Source: JBBIQV01 sp964555285
GTDB taxonomy: Bacteria; Nitrospirota; Nitrospiria; Nitrospirales; Nitrospiraceae
Length of the DNA stretch: 64,000 nucleotides
Direction of reading: 5' to 3'
NCBI GenBank assembly: GCA_964555285.1
Contig: CAZKRM010000008.1
Span: 1 to 64,000, forward strand
This document shows, in pieces, positions 35,648-45,200 of the stretch (the stretch's first letter is position 1; the number at the start of each line of letters is the position of its first letter). The position numbers and the translations under genes are program-made. The notes beneath the pieces were generated by a model, which searched no databases, was not told the origin of the DNA, and saw nothing but the letters and a program-made list of their open reading frames with translations.

Positions 35648-36589
35648 TCAGTCATGGGCATGAAGGTGTTCGACTTCTCTGTGTTGGTCGGCGAGCTGAC
35701 TGAGATCGCAGTGGACCGCCACCGGGTGGCAGCCCTGCACTTCCATCTGAACGGTCAGGTGCTTGATCCCGAATTCGGAAGCGACCCGCGTGCGAATGGT
35801 TTGGAGGAGCGCGTCCGTCAAGGCGGAGTCGTCGCCGTCTACTAACACATGACAGGTGAGCATCACCAGGCGGGGCTCGACGGCCCAGATGTGGAGATCG
35901 TGCACATTTTTTACGCCGGGGATGGATTCGATCGTTATGGCAACCTGGGAGGCGCTGATTCCAGGCGGTGTGGATTCCAGCAGGACCTCGAGCGATTCTC
36001 GGAAGAGCGGCCACGCGCCTCGCACGATCGCGCCGACGACCAGCAAGCTGACGAGCGGGTCCAACATCGTCCACCCGGTTATCAGAATCAATCCGCCGCT
36101 GACGAAGACGCCGAGAGACACCCAGGCATCGGACAGCATGTGCCAGAACGCGCTCTTGATATTGAGATCATCCTTGGCTCCCCGCTGAAGCAACAGCGCG
36201 ATACTGAGGTTGGCGATGAAACTCGCCAACGCGATGAGCATGACCCAGCCACCGGCCACCGGCACCGGGTGTACGAGTCGTTTGAGCCCCACGAAGCCGA
36301 TGCCGAGTGCGGTGAGCAAGAGCAGGAATGAGTTCAGAAAAGCCGCGACAATCCCGGCCCGGTGGTAGCCGAACGTGCGCGTGTCTGTCGCCGGCCGAGC
36401 AGTCAGAATGTGGGCGTAGAGGGCGAGGAACAGAGAGCCTTGGTCGATGAGATTGTGCCCCGCGTCGCTCATCAGGCCGATGCTGTCGATGAGCAGGCCC
36501 CCGACGAATTCAGCCAGGATGACGACGGCGTTCAGCGCGAGTGCGATGCGCAGCCGATCCCGTAGGTCATTGTAGGATGCGCTGGGCAT
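35648..36589 (-). CDS. Cation diffusion facilitator (CzcD/ZitB-like)
   Basis: 313 aa with six transmembrane helices; the zinc-site motifs SDAGHNLIDQ (helix 2) and HMLSDAWVS (helix 5) are intact. A C-terminal cytoplasmic domain (VHDLHIWAVEPRLVMLTCHV) is typical. Exports zinc or related divalent metals in exchange for protons. His-rich ends (REVEHLHAHD) may also bind metal. Confidence 0.92.
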   Translation of the reverse strand: MPSASYNDLRDRLRIALALNAVVILAEFVGGLLIDSIGLMSDAGHNLIDQGSLFLALYAHILTARPATDTRTFGYHRAGIVAAFLNSFLLLLTALGIGFVGLKRLVHPVPVAGGWVMLIALASFIANLSIALLLQRGAKDDLNIKSAFWHMLSDAWVSLGVFVSGGLILITGWTMLDPLVSLLVVGAIVRGAWPLFRESLEVLLESTPPGISASQVAITIESIPGVKNVHDLHIWAVEPRLVMLTCHVLVDGDDSALTDALLQTIRTRVASEFGIKHLTVQMEVQGCHPVAVHCDLSQLADQHREVEHLHAHD

Positions 36590-36665
36590 GATGATCAGTC
36601 TCGCATGGAACACATGGGAGAGCAAGATCGGGAGCGAAAGACTTGTGCAGGCGAAGGAGAGCGGG

Positions 36666-38321
36666 CTACGAGTGGTCTGTCGCGAGACGCTTCGCCAGAC
36701 GCTTCGCCAGGCGCGTCATCGCCGGCGAGCGATCGGCGGGATCGAGGAGGACATTCAGCACGTACAGCCGGTTGGGGTCCGCCAGAGCCATCGTGAGGGC
36801 GTCGACAAACTCGCCGTAGGTGGCGATGCGCCGGCTGACGCCGCCGCCGATCAGATCGCAGATGTTCTCGTATCGCCATTCGTGGATGTCGTTGAACGGC
36901 CCTTCGAGAATCTCCCGCTCGGTCGAGTAGCCGTGATTGTTTAGGATGATCACGACGGGGGTCTGGCCATAGCGCACGCAGGTGGACAGTTCGGAGCCGG
37001 TCATCTGGAAGGCCCCATCGCCCACCAGCACGATGGGGCGAAGCGAGGGGGCGGCAAAGCCGGCTCCGACGGCGGCCGGGACGGCAAATCCCATCGACGT
37101 GTAGTAGGCAGGAGACAGAAATTCGAATCGCCCGTGCACGTGCAGGTCGGTCGCCGCAAACAACGATTCTCCGACGTCGGCGATTACCAGCTTTTTGTCA
37201 TCCAGGACACTGTCCAGATGGCGGAACAGGCTCTCGATCGTCACGGGTGCGGACTCAGGAAGGGCCGGCGGCGTCGTGCGGTGCTCGCTCGGCAAGTCGC
37301 GTGTTTCAAACGCAGGGAGTGCGGTCGTGACCAGTGCACGGACGAAGTCCTCGAACCGGATGGAATCGTAGCGATGATGCTTGATGGCGATCCGATCGGC
37401 CGTGGCATGGATCGCGCGTCCCTCGGTCAGGAGCGGCGACTGGGTGTCGATATCTTCCACGTCGGAGAGAATCGATCCAAGGATCAGCAGGCAGTCCGAT
37501 TCGTTGACGACCTGCTGGACTTCCTCGCGCGCGACGAGGCCGCTATAGACGCCGATGTACAGCGGGTGCATCTCGCGAACGATGGATTTGCCCAAGAGGG
37601 TGGACGCGATCGGAATATTGAGTCGTTCGACCAGCCGCATCAGTTCGTCCTGGAGGCCGAACCGGCCGACTTCCGCTCCTGCAAGAATCACCGGTCGCTT
37701 CGCGGCGGACAGCATGGTCCGGACTTCCGCAATGGCTTCCACCAGCGCAGCCCGATCGCTCGTTTCGTCCTCAACGGGGAGCGGACGGGAGAATTGGCTG
37801 AGCCGGACATGCACCATATCCCGTGGGATTTCGATGTAAATAGGGCGGCGATATCGGAGCAGTGCCGCGAACGCGCGATCCATTTCCCGTTCCGCTGTGA
37901 GCGCATCGTCCAGGGTAATCGCGGCCACGGTCATCTTTTCAAACACCTCCCGCTGCGTCGAAAAGTCGCGCACCATGTGGTGCAAATAGGGATTCCGGAT
38001 GCGTTCCGCCATGCCGGGCGATCCTGTAAGGACGACGACGGGCGAGCGTTCGGCGTAGGCGCAGGCCACGGCATTGACCGTGTTGAGACCGCCGACGCAG
38101 TAGGTCACGCAGAGGGCGCCCACGCCGTTGATGCGCGCATAGGCATCGGCGGCGAAGCCGGCACAGTCTTCTCGGGTGGTCCCGATGTGCCGAATCGGTG
38201 AGGTCTCCAGCAGCTTGTAGAGGCTCAGCACATAGTCGCCGGGAATTCCGAAAATATGCCGGATGCCCAGCTTGTGGAGCCGATCGATCACGGCGGAGCC
38301 GATGGTCAGGCCGCTCGTCAT
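36666..38321 (-). CDS. Thiamine-diphosphate-dependent decarboxylase (pyruvate/indolepyruvate type)
   Basis: 551 aa in the PDC/IPDC group. The N-terminal PYR domain has the activating glutamate in REDCAGFAADAYARING, and the C-terminal PP domain has the TPP-Mg motif VLVGDGAFQMTGSE ending in NNHGYSTE. Length fits decarboxylases. The likely substrate is a 2-keto acid; which one is unknown. Start at 38321 (MTSGLTIGSAVIDRL); the longer upstream frame is unsupported. The C terminus has a small duplication (RLAKRLAKRLA). Confidence 0.88.
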   Translation of the reverse strand: MTSGLTIGSAVIDRLHKLGIRHIFGIPGDYVLSLYKLLETSPIRHIGTTREDCAGFAADAYARINGVGALCVTYCVGGLNTVNAVACAYAERSPVVVLTGSPGMAERIRNPYLHHMVRDFSTQREVFEKMTVAAITLDDALTAEREMDRAFAALLRYRRPIYIEIPRDMVHVRLSQFSRPLPVEDETSDRAALVEAIAEVRTMLSAAKRPVILAGAEVGRFGLQDELMRLVERLNIPIASTLLGKSIVREMHPLYIGVYSGLVAREEVQQVVNESDCLLILGSILSDVEDIDTQSPLLTEGRAIHATADRIAIKHHRYDSIRFEDFVRALVTTALPAFETRDLPSEHRTTPPALPESAPVTIESLFRHLDSVLDDKKLVIADVGESLFAATDLHVHGRFEFLSPAYYTSMGFAVPAAVGAGFAAPSLRPIVLVGDGAFQMTGSELSTCVRYGQTPVVIILNNHGYSTEREILEGPFNDIHEWRYENICDLIGGGVSRRIATYGEFVDALTMALADPNRLYVLNVLLDPADRSPAMTRLAKRLAKRLATDHS

Positions 38322-38537
38322 GGTGAAGGCTGTCTCCCTGTACTGATACGATGGAAAAAAGTCACCGGCATCACCGCCCCATTGAACTGAAGCAAACCAT
38401 AGGTCTGTGCGTACGTCAAGGAGCGCGCCCATTTGATCATTCCAAGAGCCGCGAGATATTGAGTTCGCGGTCGGTTCTGACACGACCCGAGTGAAATGGG
38501 CTTGACGCGGACGGCAACGCGAATGGATAAGTAGCCT

Positions 38538-39734
38538 ATGAGTCAGCGTGAGGAGAGTCCGACCGGTCGCGTTCGTCTTGCTCGTCCGCGTGGCAACGCG
38601 GGTCTTTCCGGCCACCTCTGGATCTATGCCGGGCAGATCGAGGGTGTCACGGGGGCTCCCCAACCCGGCGACGTGGTGGATGTCTACACCCACGAGGGCA
38701 AGTTCTTCGCTCGTGGACTCTTCAATCCGCGATCGAAGATTCAGGTGCGAATTCTCACGTTTCAGGAAGAGCCCATCGATGATCGTTTCTGGTCCGCACG
38801 CCTGGATCGATGCGTGGCCTTGCGTGCGCGGGTGGTGAGAGACACGGATGCCTATCGCGTGGTCCATGGTGAGGCGGATCTGTTGCCCGGGCTGGTCGTA
38901 GATCGCTACGCCGACGTGTTGGTCATGCAGGCCCTGGCGGCAGGGATGGATCGACGGAAGGACATACTTGCGGATCTGTTACTCAATGCGACGGGGGCTG
39001 AACGGCTCTTTCTTCGGAATGATCCCAAGAGTCGGGCGCTGGAAGGGTTGCCGCTCGAACGGGCGTTCCTCCGTGGCGGGGGAGAGACAACGGTCGAGAT
39101 TCACGAGCATGGCGCGACATTCCGGGTCGACGTCGAACGGGGCCAGAAAACCGGATGGTTCTGTGACCAGCGGGAGAACAGGCTCGCGGCTGCCTCCTTG
39201 GCCGACGAGGCGACGGTGCTGGAGATGTTCTGTCACACCGGCGCGTTCGGTATCCATGCTGCGCGCAATGGGGCTCGATCGGTCGAGGGCTACGATGTCA
39301 GCGCCGACGCCCTGGCCCTGGCCCGCGATCATGCCGTCAAGAACGGTGTGGAGGGGCGCTGTCTCTATCGAGAGGGCGACGCGTTCGAGGCGTTGCGACA
39401 GCTCGATCGGGACGGCCGCCGGTACGATCTCGTGATTCTCGATCCTCCCGCCTTTGCGCGCAGCCGTCAGGCGGTGGCTCATGCCCTTGCCGGTTACAAG
39501 GACATAAACCTCCAAGCGTTACGGGTCTTGCGTCCAGATGGATTTCTCGTGACCTGTTCATGCTCGCACCATGTGAGCGAGGAACAGTTGTGGCAGGCTA
39601 TTCTGGACGCCGCGCGCGATGTCCGAAAACAGATTCGACTCATCGAGTCCCGTTCGCAGGGTCGAGATCATCCTGTGTTGGCGTCGATGCCTGAGACGCG
39701 CTATCTGAAGTGTTTCATCTTGCAAGTTCTGTAA
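38538..39734 (+). CDS. rlmI: Class I SAM-dependent rRNA methyltransferase (RlmI/RlmK type)
   Basis: 398 aa: an N-terminal PUA domain (RLARPRGNAGLSGHLWIYAG), a linking EEHEP-like domain, then a Rossmann methyltransferase with SAM-binding VLEMFCHTGAFGIHAA and catalytic DPPAFARS and CSCSHHV. The pattern is that of 23S rRNA m5C1962 methyltransferase RlmI; the exact target is inferred. Last core gene before the defence island. Confidence 0.9.
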   Translation: MSQREESPTGRVRLARPRGNAGLSGHLWIYAGQIEGVTGAPQPGDVVDVYTHEGKFFARGLFNPRSKIQVRILTFQEEPIDDRFWSARLDRCVALRARVVRDTDAYRVVHGEADLLPGLVVDRYADVLVMQALAAGMDRRKDILADLLLNATGAERLFLRNDPKSRALEGLPLERAFLRGGGETTVEIHEHGATFRVDVERGQKTGWFCDQRENRLAAASLADEATVLEMFCHTGAFGIHAARNGARSVEGYDVSADALALARDHAVKNGVEGRCLYREGDAFEALRQLDRDGRRYDLVILDPPAFARSRQAVAHALAGYKDINLQALRVLRPDGFLVTCSCSHHVSEEQLWQAILDAARDVRKQIRLIESRSQGRDHPVLASMPETRYLKCFILQVL

Positions 39735-39742
39735 CGGGTTTT

Positions 39743-39795
39743 GAATGCCTGCCCCCGTGCTTTCTTCCAAGTAGTTCTCCTCCGGAGATGACGGA
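39743..39795 (+). pseudogene. Decayed copy of the 5' end of the OPT gene
   Basis: Starting GAATGCCTGCCCC, about 39 of 50 positions match the region around the OPT start at 56048-56098, with one indel. Reading from its ATG gives MPAPVLSSK and a stop, so it is dead. Most differences are transitions. It lies at the opposite end of the island from the intact OPT gene. Confidence 0.6.
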
Positions 39796-39809
39796 ATCTG
39801 CCAAGAATG

Positions 39810-39829
39810 CCCCGCTCGGGAGAGCGGGG
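39810..39829. terminator. Perfect 8-bp hairpin after rlmI
   Basis: CCCCGCTC, loop GGGA, GAGCGGGG. About 80 bases past the rlmI stop. No T-run on either side, so it may be a pause or stability hairpin and not a true terminator. Confidence 0.35.
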
Positions 39830-40082
39830 ATGAATGCAGCCCGTATCGTAGCGGAGGAAAGTAACCTCTCCACTCTATTCCCATTTTCAGGGCGAAGTGC
39901 AAGTTATCGATCGACCAATAATTAACCGTCCAGCCAAAAAACACGTATTGCCAAGGTATATCGCCCAATCCCACCCTTCAGGAGAGTTGATTTCTCCACC
40001 CGTTCGGCGTAGGAGTTTGCGCGAATCTTAGACAAGGCGAAATGGTCTCTAACGCCATTGCTTTGTCAGTTAGGCACTTGGC

Positions 40083-43000
40083 ATGAATGTCTTCCAAACT
40101 CACTCCCGCATCGTCTCCGACTACGCGACCTACATCCGTAGCTTCCTAGAGATCAAGGACTCGAAAATCCGCGAGGTGGTCGAGGGCGAGTTGACCAAAG
40201 GCAAGCTGTGGCCTGAGCCACTGCTTCAGTTCAACCCGTCGTTCGAGATGTTCGGTAGTTTCGATGACATCGCGGAGGCAGGGAGCTTCCATCCGGACAT
40301 CCGGGACATCTTCAAGGACTACAAGCTTTACCGTCATCAGGTTCAAGCGATGCAGTTGGGCACAGCCGGCAAGGACTTCATCGTCACGTCGGGAACTGGT
40401 TCGGGCAAATCGCTCACCTACATCGGTTCGATCTTCCACCACCTCCTTTCCCATCCTGGTTCGAAGGGAGTGCCCGCTGTTGTGGTCTATCCGATGAACG
40501 CCCTTATCAACTCGCAGTTCGAGGAGTTCACGCGCTACCAAGAAAAATACAAAACGGTGACCGGGAGGGAGTTCCCGATCTCATTCGGGCAATACACCGG
40601 ACAAGAGAAAGAGGAGGTCCGCGTCAAGATGCGGGAGAACCCTCCTCAGATCCTCCTGACGAACTATATGATGCTGGAGCTACTCCTGACTCGCGTGCGA
40701 GAGCGGCCGATCCGGGACGGCATCTACGAACGCCTACGCTTTCTTGTCTTCGACGAACTCCACACCTATCGAGGCCGCCAGGGCGCTGATGTCGCCCTGC
40801 TCATTCGTCGCATCCGCTCGCGTTGTGCACAGCCGGTCGTCTGCATCGGAACCTCCGCCACGATGATTTCAGTTGGAACGCTTGCCACGCAGCGCGCAGA
40901 GGTTGCGAATGTGGCGACAAAGCTCTTCGGCAAGCCGTTCGCCCCAGAGCAGGTGGTGAACGAAACGCTCACCCGCTCCTTTTCTTTCAACGGCATTGTC
41001 CCGACGGGAAGCGAATTGGCCGCTGTCATTGAGGCGGGCGTCAACTCCGGGGACGAGATCGAAAAGCTCAAGACGCATCCGGTGGCCGTCTGGCTTGAGA
41101 ACAGGATCGCCCTCGACATTCGCGACGGTGTCTTAGTCCGAGGCAACCCGAAACGGATTTCCCAAATTGTCGCCACGCTGTCCACGGAATCCGGTCAGCC
41201 GGAGAAGATCTGCCGCGACTTCCTTATACAATTGCTTCAGTGGATCAGCGCCGCGAACAAGCAGCTTCAGGACTCCGGTATTCCCTACACATTGCTGCCG
41301 TTCAAACTTCACCAGTTCATCTCCCAGACGGGCTCAGTGTATACGACGCTCGACCAGGACGAGAACCGATTCATCACCCTTGAACCAGGGGTATTCAAGA
41401 AAGACGAGGAAGACAAGAAGCCGATCTTCCCGAATGTATTTAGCCGCGCCAGCGGGCACGCGTTCATCTGTGTCTCCCACACCGGGGACCGGCTGGAACC
41501 CCGCGAGTTTCGAGACAGTTCAGAAGATGACACCGAGGCCACGGACGGCTACTTGATCATCGGGGAGGACGTGTGGGATCCGCAAGAGGACATCGACTTT
41601 CTCCCGGATTCCTGGCTTCGGGTGACAAGAACCGGACGGGTCCCGGATACCAAGAAGAAAGCATTCTTTCCCCAAAAGCTCTACTTCGACGAGTTCGGCA
41701 ACTGCTCGGAGACAGAGCCGAAGAACTGGTGGGGTTGGTTCATGAAAGCCCCGCTGCTCTTCGACCCGACCGGCGGGGTCTTCTACGATACCAAGACCAA
41801 CGAGGGGACCAAACTGACCAAGCTGGGCAGTGAAGGCCGAAGCACCTCAACAACCATCACCGCGTTCTCCATTCTGAACCAACTTGACGACGCCGGGTTC
41901 AAACAGGAAGACCAAAAGCTCCTCAGCTTCACGGACAATCGTCAGGACGCCGCACTCCAGGCCGGCCATTTCAACGACTTTGTCGAGGTGATTCGCCTGC
42001 GTGCCGGCATTTACAAGGCGTTGGTACAGGCGCCTTCCGGCTCGCTGACCTACGCCAATATCGGCGAGGCGGTGCTCAAGGCGCTGGGATTGCCCTTCCT
42101 CGATTTCGCCAACAAGAACGAGGAGCCGGTGCTCGCGCCGGTCCGTCGCAACTATGAACAGTGCTTCCAAGATTATCTCGTGTATCGCGCGATCGCGGAT
42201 TTGAGGCGGAGTTGGCGGATTGTCCTTCCCAACCTGGAGCAATGCGGCATACTCGCCGTCGAGTATGCCGATCTGAACGAGATCGCGGCGACGGATACCT
42301 TCTGGAAGGATACCCTGCTTCTAAGCAGTTTGGACCACACAAGTCGGAAGGAGTTCATCAGCACCGTCCTCGATTTCTACCGACTCGAATTCGCGATTCA
42401 CAGTGAGAATTACCTCACCCAATCAAGGATGAAAGAGAACGAAAAACAGTTCCGCGAACTGTTGCGTTCACCCTGGACGCTGGACCGGAACGAGGAGCTG
42501 CGGGAACCATTTGTCATCCGCTACGACCCGCTCAGCAAGACCGCCAAGCTCTCTTCGAAGAGCATGGGCCCGGCCAGCTCCCTCGGGAAGTTCATCAAGC
42601 TCTACGTCCGACAGCGTGGGCTTGATATCCCCTTGAAGGGGAACCAATACCGGAACTTCATTCTGCAGGTCATGGCAAAGCTGGAGGCGGCGGATTACCT
42701 GAAATCCCAAACGGCAAGGTCCGAAACCAACGAGGAAGTACCGATCTATCGTCTCCGGCTCGACAAGATCATCTGGATACTCGGCGACGGGAAGACCGTC
42801 AAGGCCGACGTCATCAAGCAGCGAGCCTACAAAGACCAAGCTCCAAAGCCCAACGAGTTCTTCCGGAACCTCTACCAGCGCGACTTTGCCAAGATGAAGC
42901 GGCTCAAGGGCGACGACCACACCGGCCAGATCGGGACGGATCTCCGCATCGAGCGAGAAGAGCAGTTCCGTGAAGGCAAGATCAGTTCGCTCTTCTGCTC

Positions 43001-45200
43001 CCCCACCATGGAGCTGGGTATCGACATCCGTAACTTGAGCGTCGTCCACATGCGCAATGCGCCGCCGAACCCGTCCAACTATGCCCAGCGTTCCGGGAGG
43101 GCTGGACGGAGCGGGCAAGCGGCCCTCATCTTCACCTACTGTTCCAGCTATGCCCCTCACGACCGCCACTACTTCAAAGAACAAGAAGCGCTGGTTGCGG
43201 GTGCGGTCCTCGCGCCACGACTCGACCTCTGCAACCGCGAGTTGCTGGCGTCACACCTCAATGCGCTGGCGGTATCGGAGATCGGCTTGCCCGGTCTCGA
43301 CGACGTGGGTGAAGCGAAGCCGTCGCTCATGCGCCTAGTCACCGAGGACAACGACAAGATGCCGCTCGCGCCTGGCGTGCGGGCTGGCCTCACCATCCCA
43401 CCCGCGACGTTTGACAATCTGAAGGCAGCCTTCAAGCGCGCCCTTAAGGACTTTGAGGGAGACCTCCAGACCAATGCCGCGACGTGGTATACCGACCAGT
43501 GGATCGAACAGAATTTGTCGAAGATCGCCGACCATCTCGACAGCGCCCTGGTTCGTTGGCGACGGCTCTACCGTTCCGCCCGGACGATCCTCACCCGTGC
43601 GACCCAGAAGATCGAAAGCGGCACCCTGAGTCTGGGCAGCGATGAATACAGGAAGCACAAACGCAACCAGGACCAGGCCACCCGCCAGTTGGACCTGCTG
43701 CGAAACGACCTCTTCGGCAGGTCGTCTGAGTTGTCCGAGTTCTACCCCTATCGCTACCTCGCCTCAGAGGGATTCCTCCCAGGCTACAACTTTACCCGCC
43801 TCCCAATCCGGGTCTTCCTCCCGACGTCGGACTCTTCAGGAGAATTTGTCTCACGCCCGCGCTCCATTGCCCTCCGGGAGTTTGCTCCACAAAACATCAT
43901 CTATCACAATGGGCGAAAGTATCGAGTCTGCCAGCTAGTGGTACAGGATGCTGAATCGTCGCTGATCGAGGCCAAGATCAGCACCAAAGCTGGCTACTTT
44001 CTGAGCATGGAGCAGATAGATCTTGAGATCTGCCCATTCTCAGGACTGAATCTGGGAGATAACGCCAATAAACAACATCTCCACGACCTCATGGAGATGG
44101 CCGAATCGCGGGCCGAGGAGATCGATCGCATCTCGTGTGAAGAAGAGGAACGGCTGTCCCGTGGTTATGAGATTGAGACCTACTTTTCGGTGGATGCCGG
44201 CCATCTCGAACGCATTAGGAAGGCAGTAGCCCAGGCGAGTGAGAGTGATCTATTGAATCTCCGGTACGTCCCGGCAGCACGCCTGGTCCACGTCAACTAT
44301 AAATGGCGGTCGCAGACCTCGGATGGGTTCCCGATCGGATTAGTGTCTGGAGACTGGCGCAGCTCTATGCCTGGGCCGGATAGCAGCGTCAATGAGGCCT
44401 TTCGGTTGGTAAAGCTCTGGACATCGAACCTTGCCGATGCGCTTCACATCGAGCCCATTCAACCACTCGGCCTCAAGCCCGAAGGTGTTGTGACGCTCCA
44501 GTATGCACTCAAGCGAGCGATCGAGGGGGTCTTCCAGGTCGAGCCGAATGAAATCGGCGTTGTCGCCGTGGGAGACCCGGAAGCACCGAACATCCTGCTG
44601 TACGAGGCGGCCGAAGGAAGTCTAGGGATCCTCTCTCAATTTGTGGAGGATATGAAAGTCTTCCGGAAGGTGGCAGAGCAGGCAATTGTGCTCTGTCGCT
44701 TTGATGACGAGCAGTACAAAGGTCCGGCTTCCTACGATGACCTCTTGAGCTACTACAACCAGCGCCACCACAAGATTATCGACCGCCACCTGATCAAGGA
44801 TGCCTTGGAAAAGCTGCTGGTCTGCAACATCGAAATCCAAGCAAACCCGAACTATAGGAACTACGAAGACCACTACCAAGCCCTCCTGCGTGGCCTAGAT
44901 CCGAACTCGACTACGGAGCGCAAGTTTCTTGATCACTTGTATCACCGCGGTCTTCGGCTGCCCGACGCAGCCCAAAAGCGAGTTGAAGGTATGTACGTCC
45001 AGCCGGATTTCTACTATGAGCCACGCATCTGGGTGTTCTGTGATGGGACTCCCCACGATGAGGCGGCAGTGAAGGCGGAAGACGAACAGAAACGCCAGGC
45101 GATCATCGCCAGGGGCGATGAAGTCTGGGTCTACTACTACAAAGACAATCTGGCTGAGAAAGTAGCTGCTCGCCCAGACATCTTCAGGAAAGTGCGATGA
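40083..45200 (+). CDS. Giant DEAD/DEAH helicase with DUF1998 and nuclease-like C terminus
   Basis: 1705 aa. Helicase motifs in order: Walker A VTSGTGSGKSLTYIG (about 101-115), DELHTYRGRQGAD (about 225), GTSATM, and CSPTMELGIDIRN followed by YAQRSGRAGRSG (about 980-1010). A DUF1998 domain lies around 1460-1540, seen in ILLYEAAEGSLGILSQF, but its usual cysteine cluster is mostly lost. The last 90 residues (QPDFYYEPRIWVFCDGTPHD, then AEDEQKRQAI) resemble a Vsr/DUF559-type nuclease fold. Related helicases are DrmA/DrmB (DISARM), DruE (Druantia) and MrfA. It opens the operon and overlaps the next gene by 4 bases. Antiviral role inferred. Confidence 0.85.
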   Translation: MNVFQTHSRIVSDYATYIRSFLEIKDSKIREVVEGELTKGKLWPEPLLQFNPSFEMFGSFDDIAEAGSFHPDIRDIFKDYKLYRHQVQAMQLGTAGKDFIVTSGTGSGKSLTYIGSIFHHLLSHPGSKGVPAVVVYPMNALINSQFEEFTRYQEKYKTVTGREFPISFGQYTGQEKEEVRVKMRENPPQILLTNYMMLELLLTRVRERPIRDGIYERLRFLVFDELHTYRGRQGADVALLIRRIRSRCAQPVVCIGTSATMISVGTLATQRAEVANVATKLFGKPFAPEQVVNETLTRSFSFNGIVPTGSELAAVIEAGVNSGDEIEKLKTHPVAVWLENRIALDIRDGVLVRGNPKRISQIVATLSTESGQPEKICRDFLIQLLQWISAANKQLQDSGIPYTLLPFKLHQFISQTGSVYTTLDQDENRFITLEPGVFKKDEEDKKPIFPNVFSRASGHAFICVSHTGDRLEPREFRDSSEDDTEATDGYLIIGEDVWDPQEDIDFLPDSWLRVTRTGRVPDTKKKAFFPQKLYFDEFGNCSETEPKNWWGWFMKAPLLFDPTGGVFYDTKTNEGTKLTKLGSEGRSTSTTITAFSILNQLDDAGFKQEDQKLLSFTDNRQDAALQAGHFNDFVEVIRLRAGIYKALVQAPSGSLTYANIGEAVLKALGLPFLDFANKNEEPVLAPVRRNYEQCFQDYLVYRAIADLRRSWRIVLPNLEQCGILAVEYADLNEIAATDTFWKDTLLLSSLDHTSRKEFISTVLDFYRLEFAIHSENYLTQSRMKENEKQFRELLRSPWTLDRNEELREPFVIRYDPLSKTAKLSSKSMGPASSLGKFIKLYVRQRGLDIPLKGNQYRNFILQVMAKLEAADYLKSQTARSETNEEVPIYRLRLDKIIWILGDGKTVKADVIKQRAYKDQAPKPNEFFRNLYQRDFAKMKRLKGDDHTGQIGTDLRIEREEQFREGKISSLFCSPTMELGIDIRNLSVVHMRNAPPNPSNYAQRSGRAGRSGQAALIFTYCSSYAPHDRHYFKEQEALVAGAVLAPRLDLCNRELLASHLNALAVSEIGLPGLDDVGEAKPSLMRLVTEDNDKMPLAPGVRAGLTIPPATFDNLKAAFKRALKDFEGDLQTNAATWYTDQWIEQNLSKIADHLDSALVRWRRLYRSARTILTRATQKIESGTLSLGSDEYRKHKRNQDQATRQLDLLRNDLFGRSSELSEFYPYRYLASEGFLPGYNFTRLPIRVFLPTSDSSGEFVSRPRSIALREFAPQNIIYHNGRKYRVCQLVVQDAESSLIEAKISTKAGYFLSMEQIDLEICPFSGLNLGDNANKQHLHDLMEMAESRAEEIDRISCEEEERLSRGYEIETYFSVDAGHLERIRKAVAQASESDLLNLRYVPAARLVHVNYKWRSQTSDGFPIGLVSGDWRSSMPGPDSSVNEAFRLVKLWTSNLADALHIEPIQPLGLKPEGVVTLQYALKRAIEGVFQVEPNEIGVVAVGDPEAPNILLYEAAEGSLGILSQFVEDMKVFRKVAEQAIVLCRFDDEQYKGPASYDDLLSYYNQRHHKIIDRHLIKDALEKLLVCNIEIQANPNYRNYEDHYQALLRGLDPNSTTERKFLDHLYHRGLRLPDAAQKRVEGMYVQPDFYYEPRIWVFCDGTPHDEAAVKAEDEQKRQAIIARGDEVWVYYYKDNLAEKVAARPDIFRKVR

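Larger units (their letters stand above)
39735..40082. other. Left junction of the defence island
   Basis: 348 bases without an intact gene. It contains a decayed copy of the OPT transporter start (39743-39795), a perfect 8-bp hairpin (39810-39829, CCCCGCTC/GAGCGGGG) and AT-richer sequence leading to the first island gene. GACAAGGC and GCTTTGTC shortly before the ATG form an imperfect dyad that could bind a regulator. No definite promoter. Confidence 0.5.
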
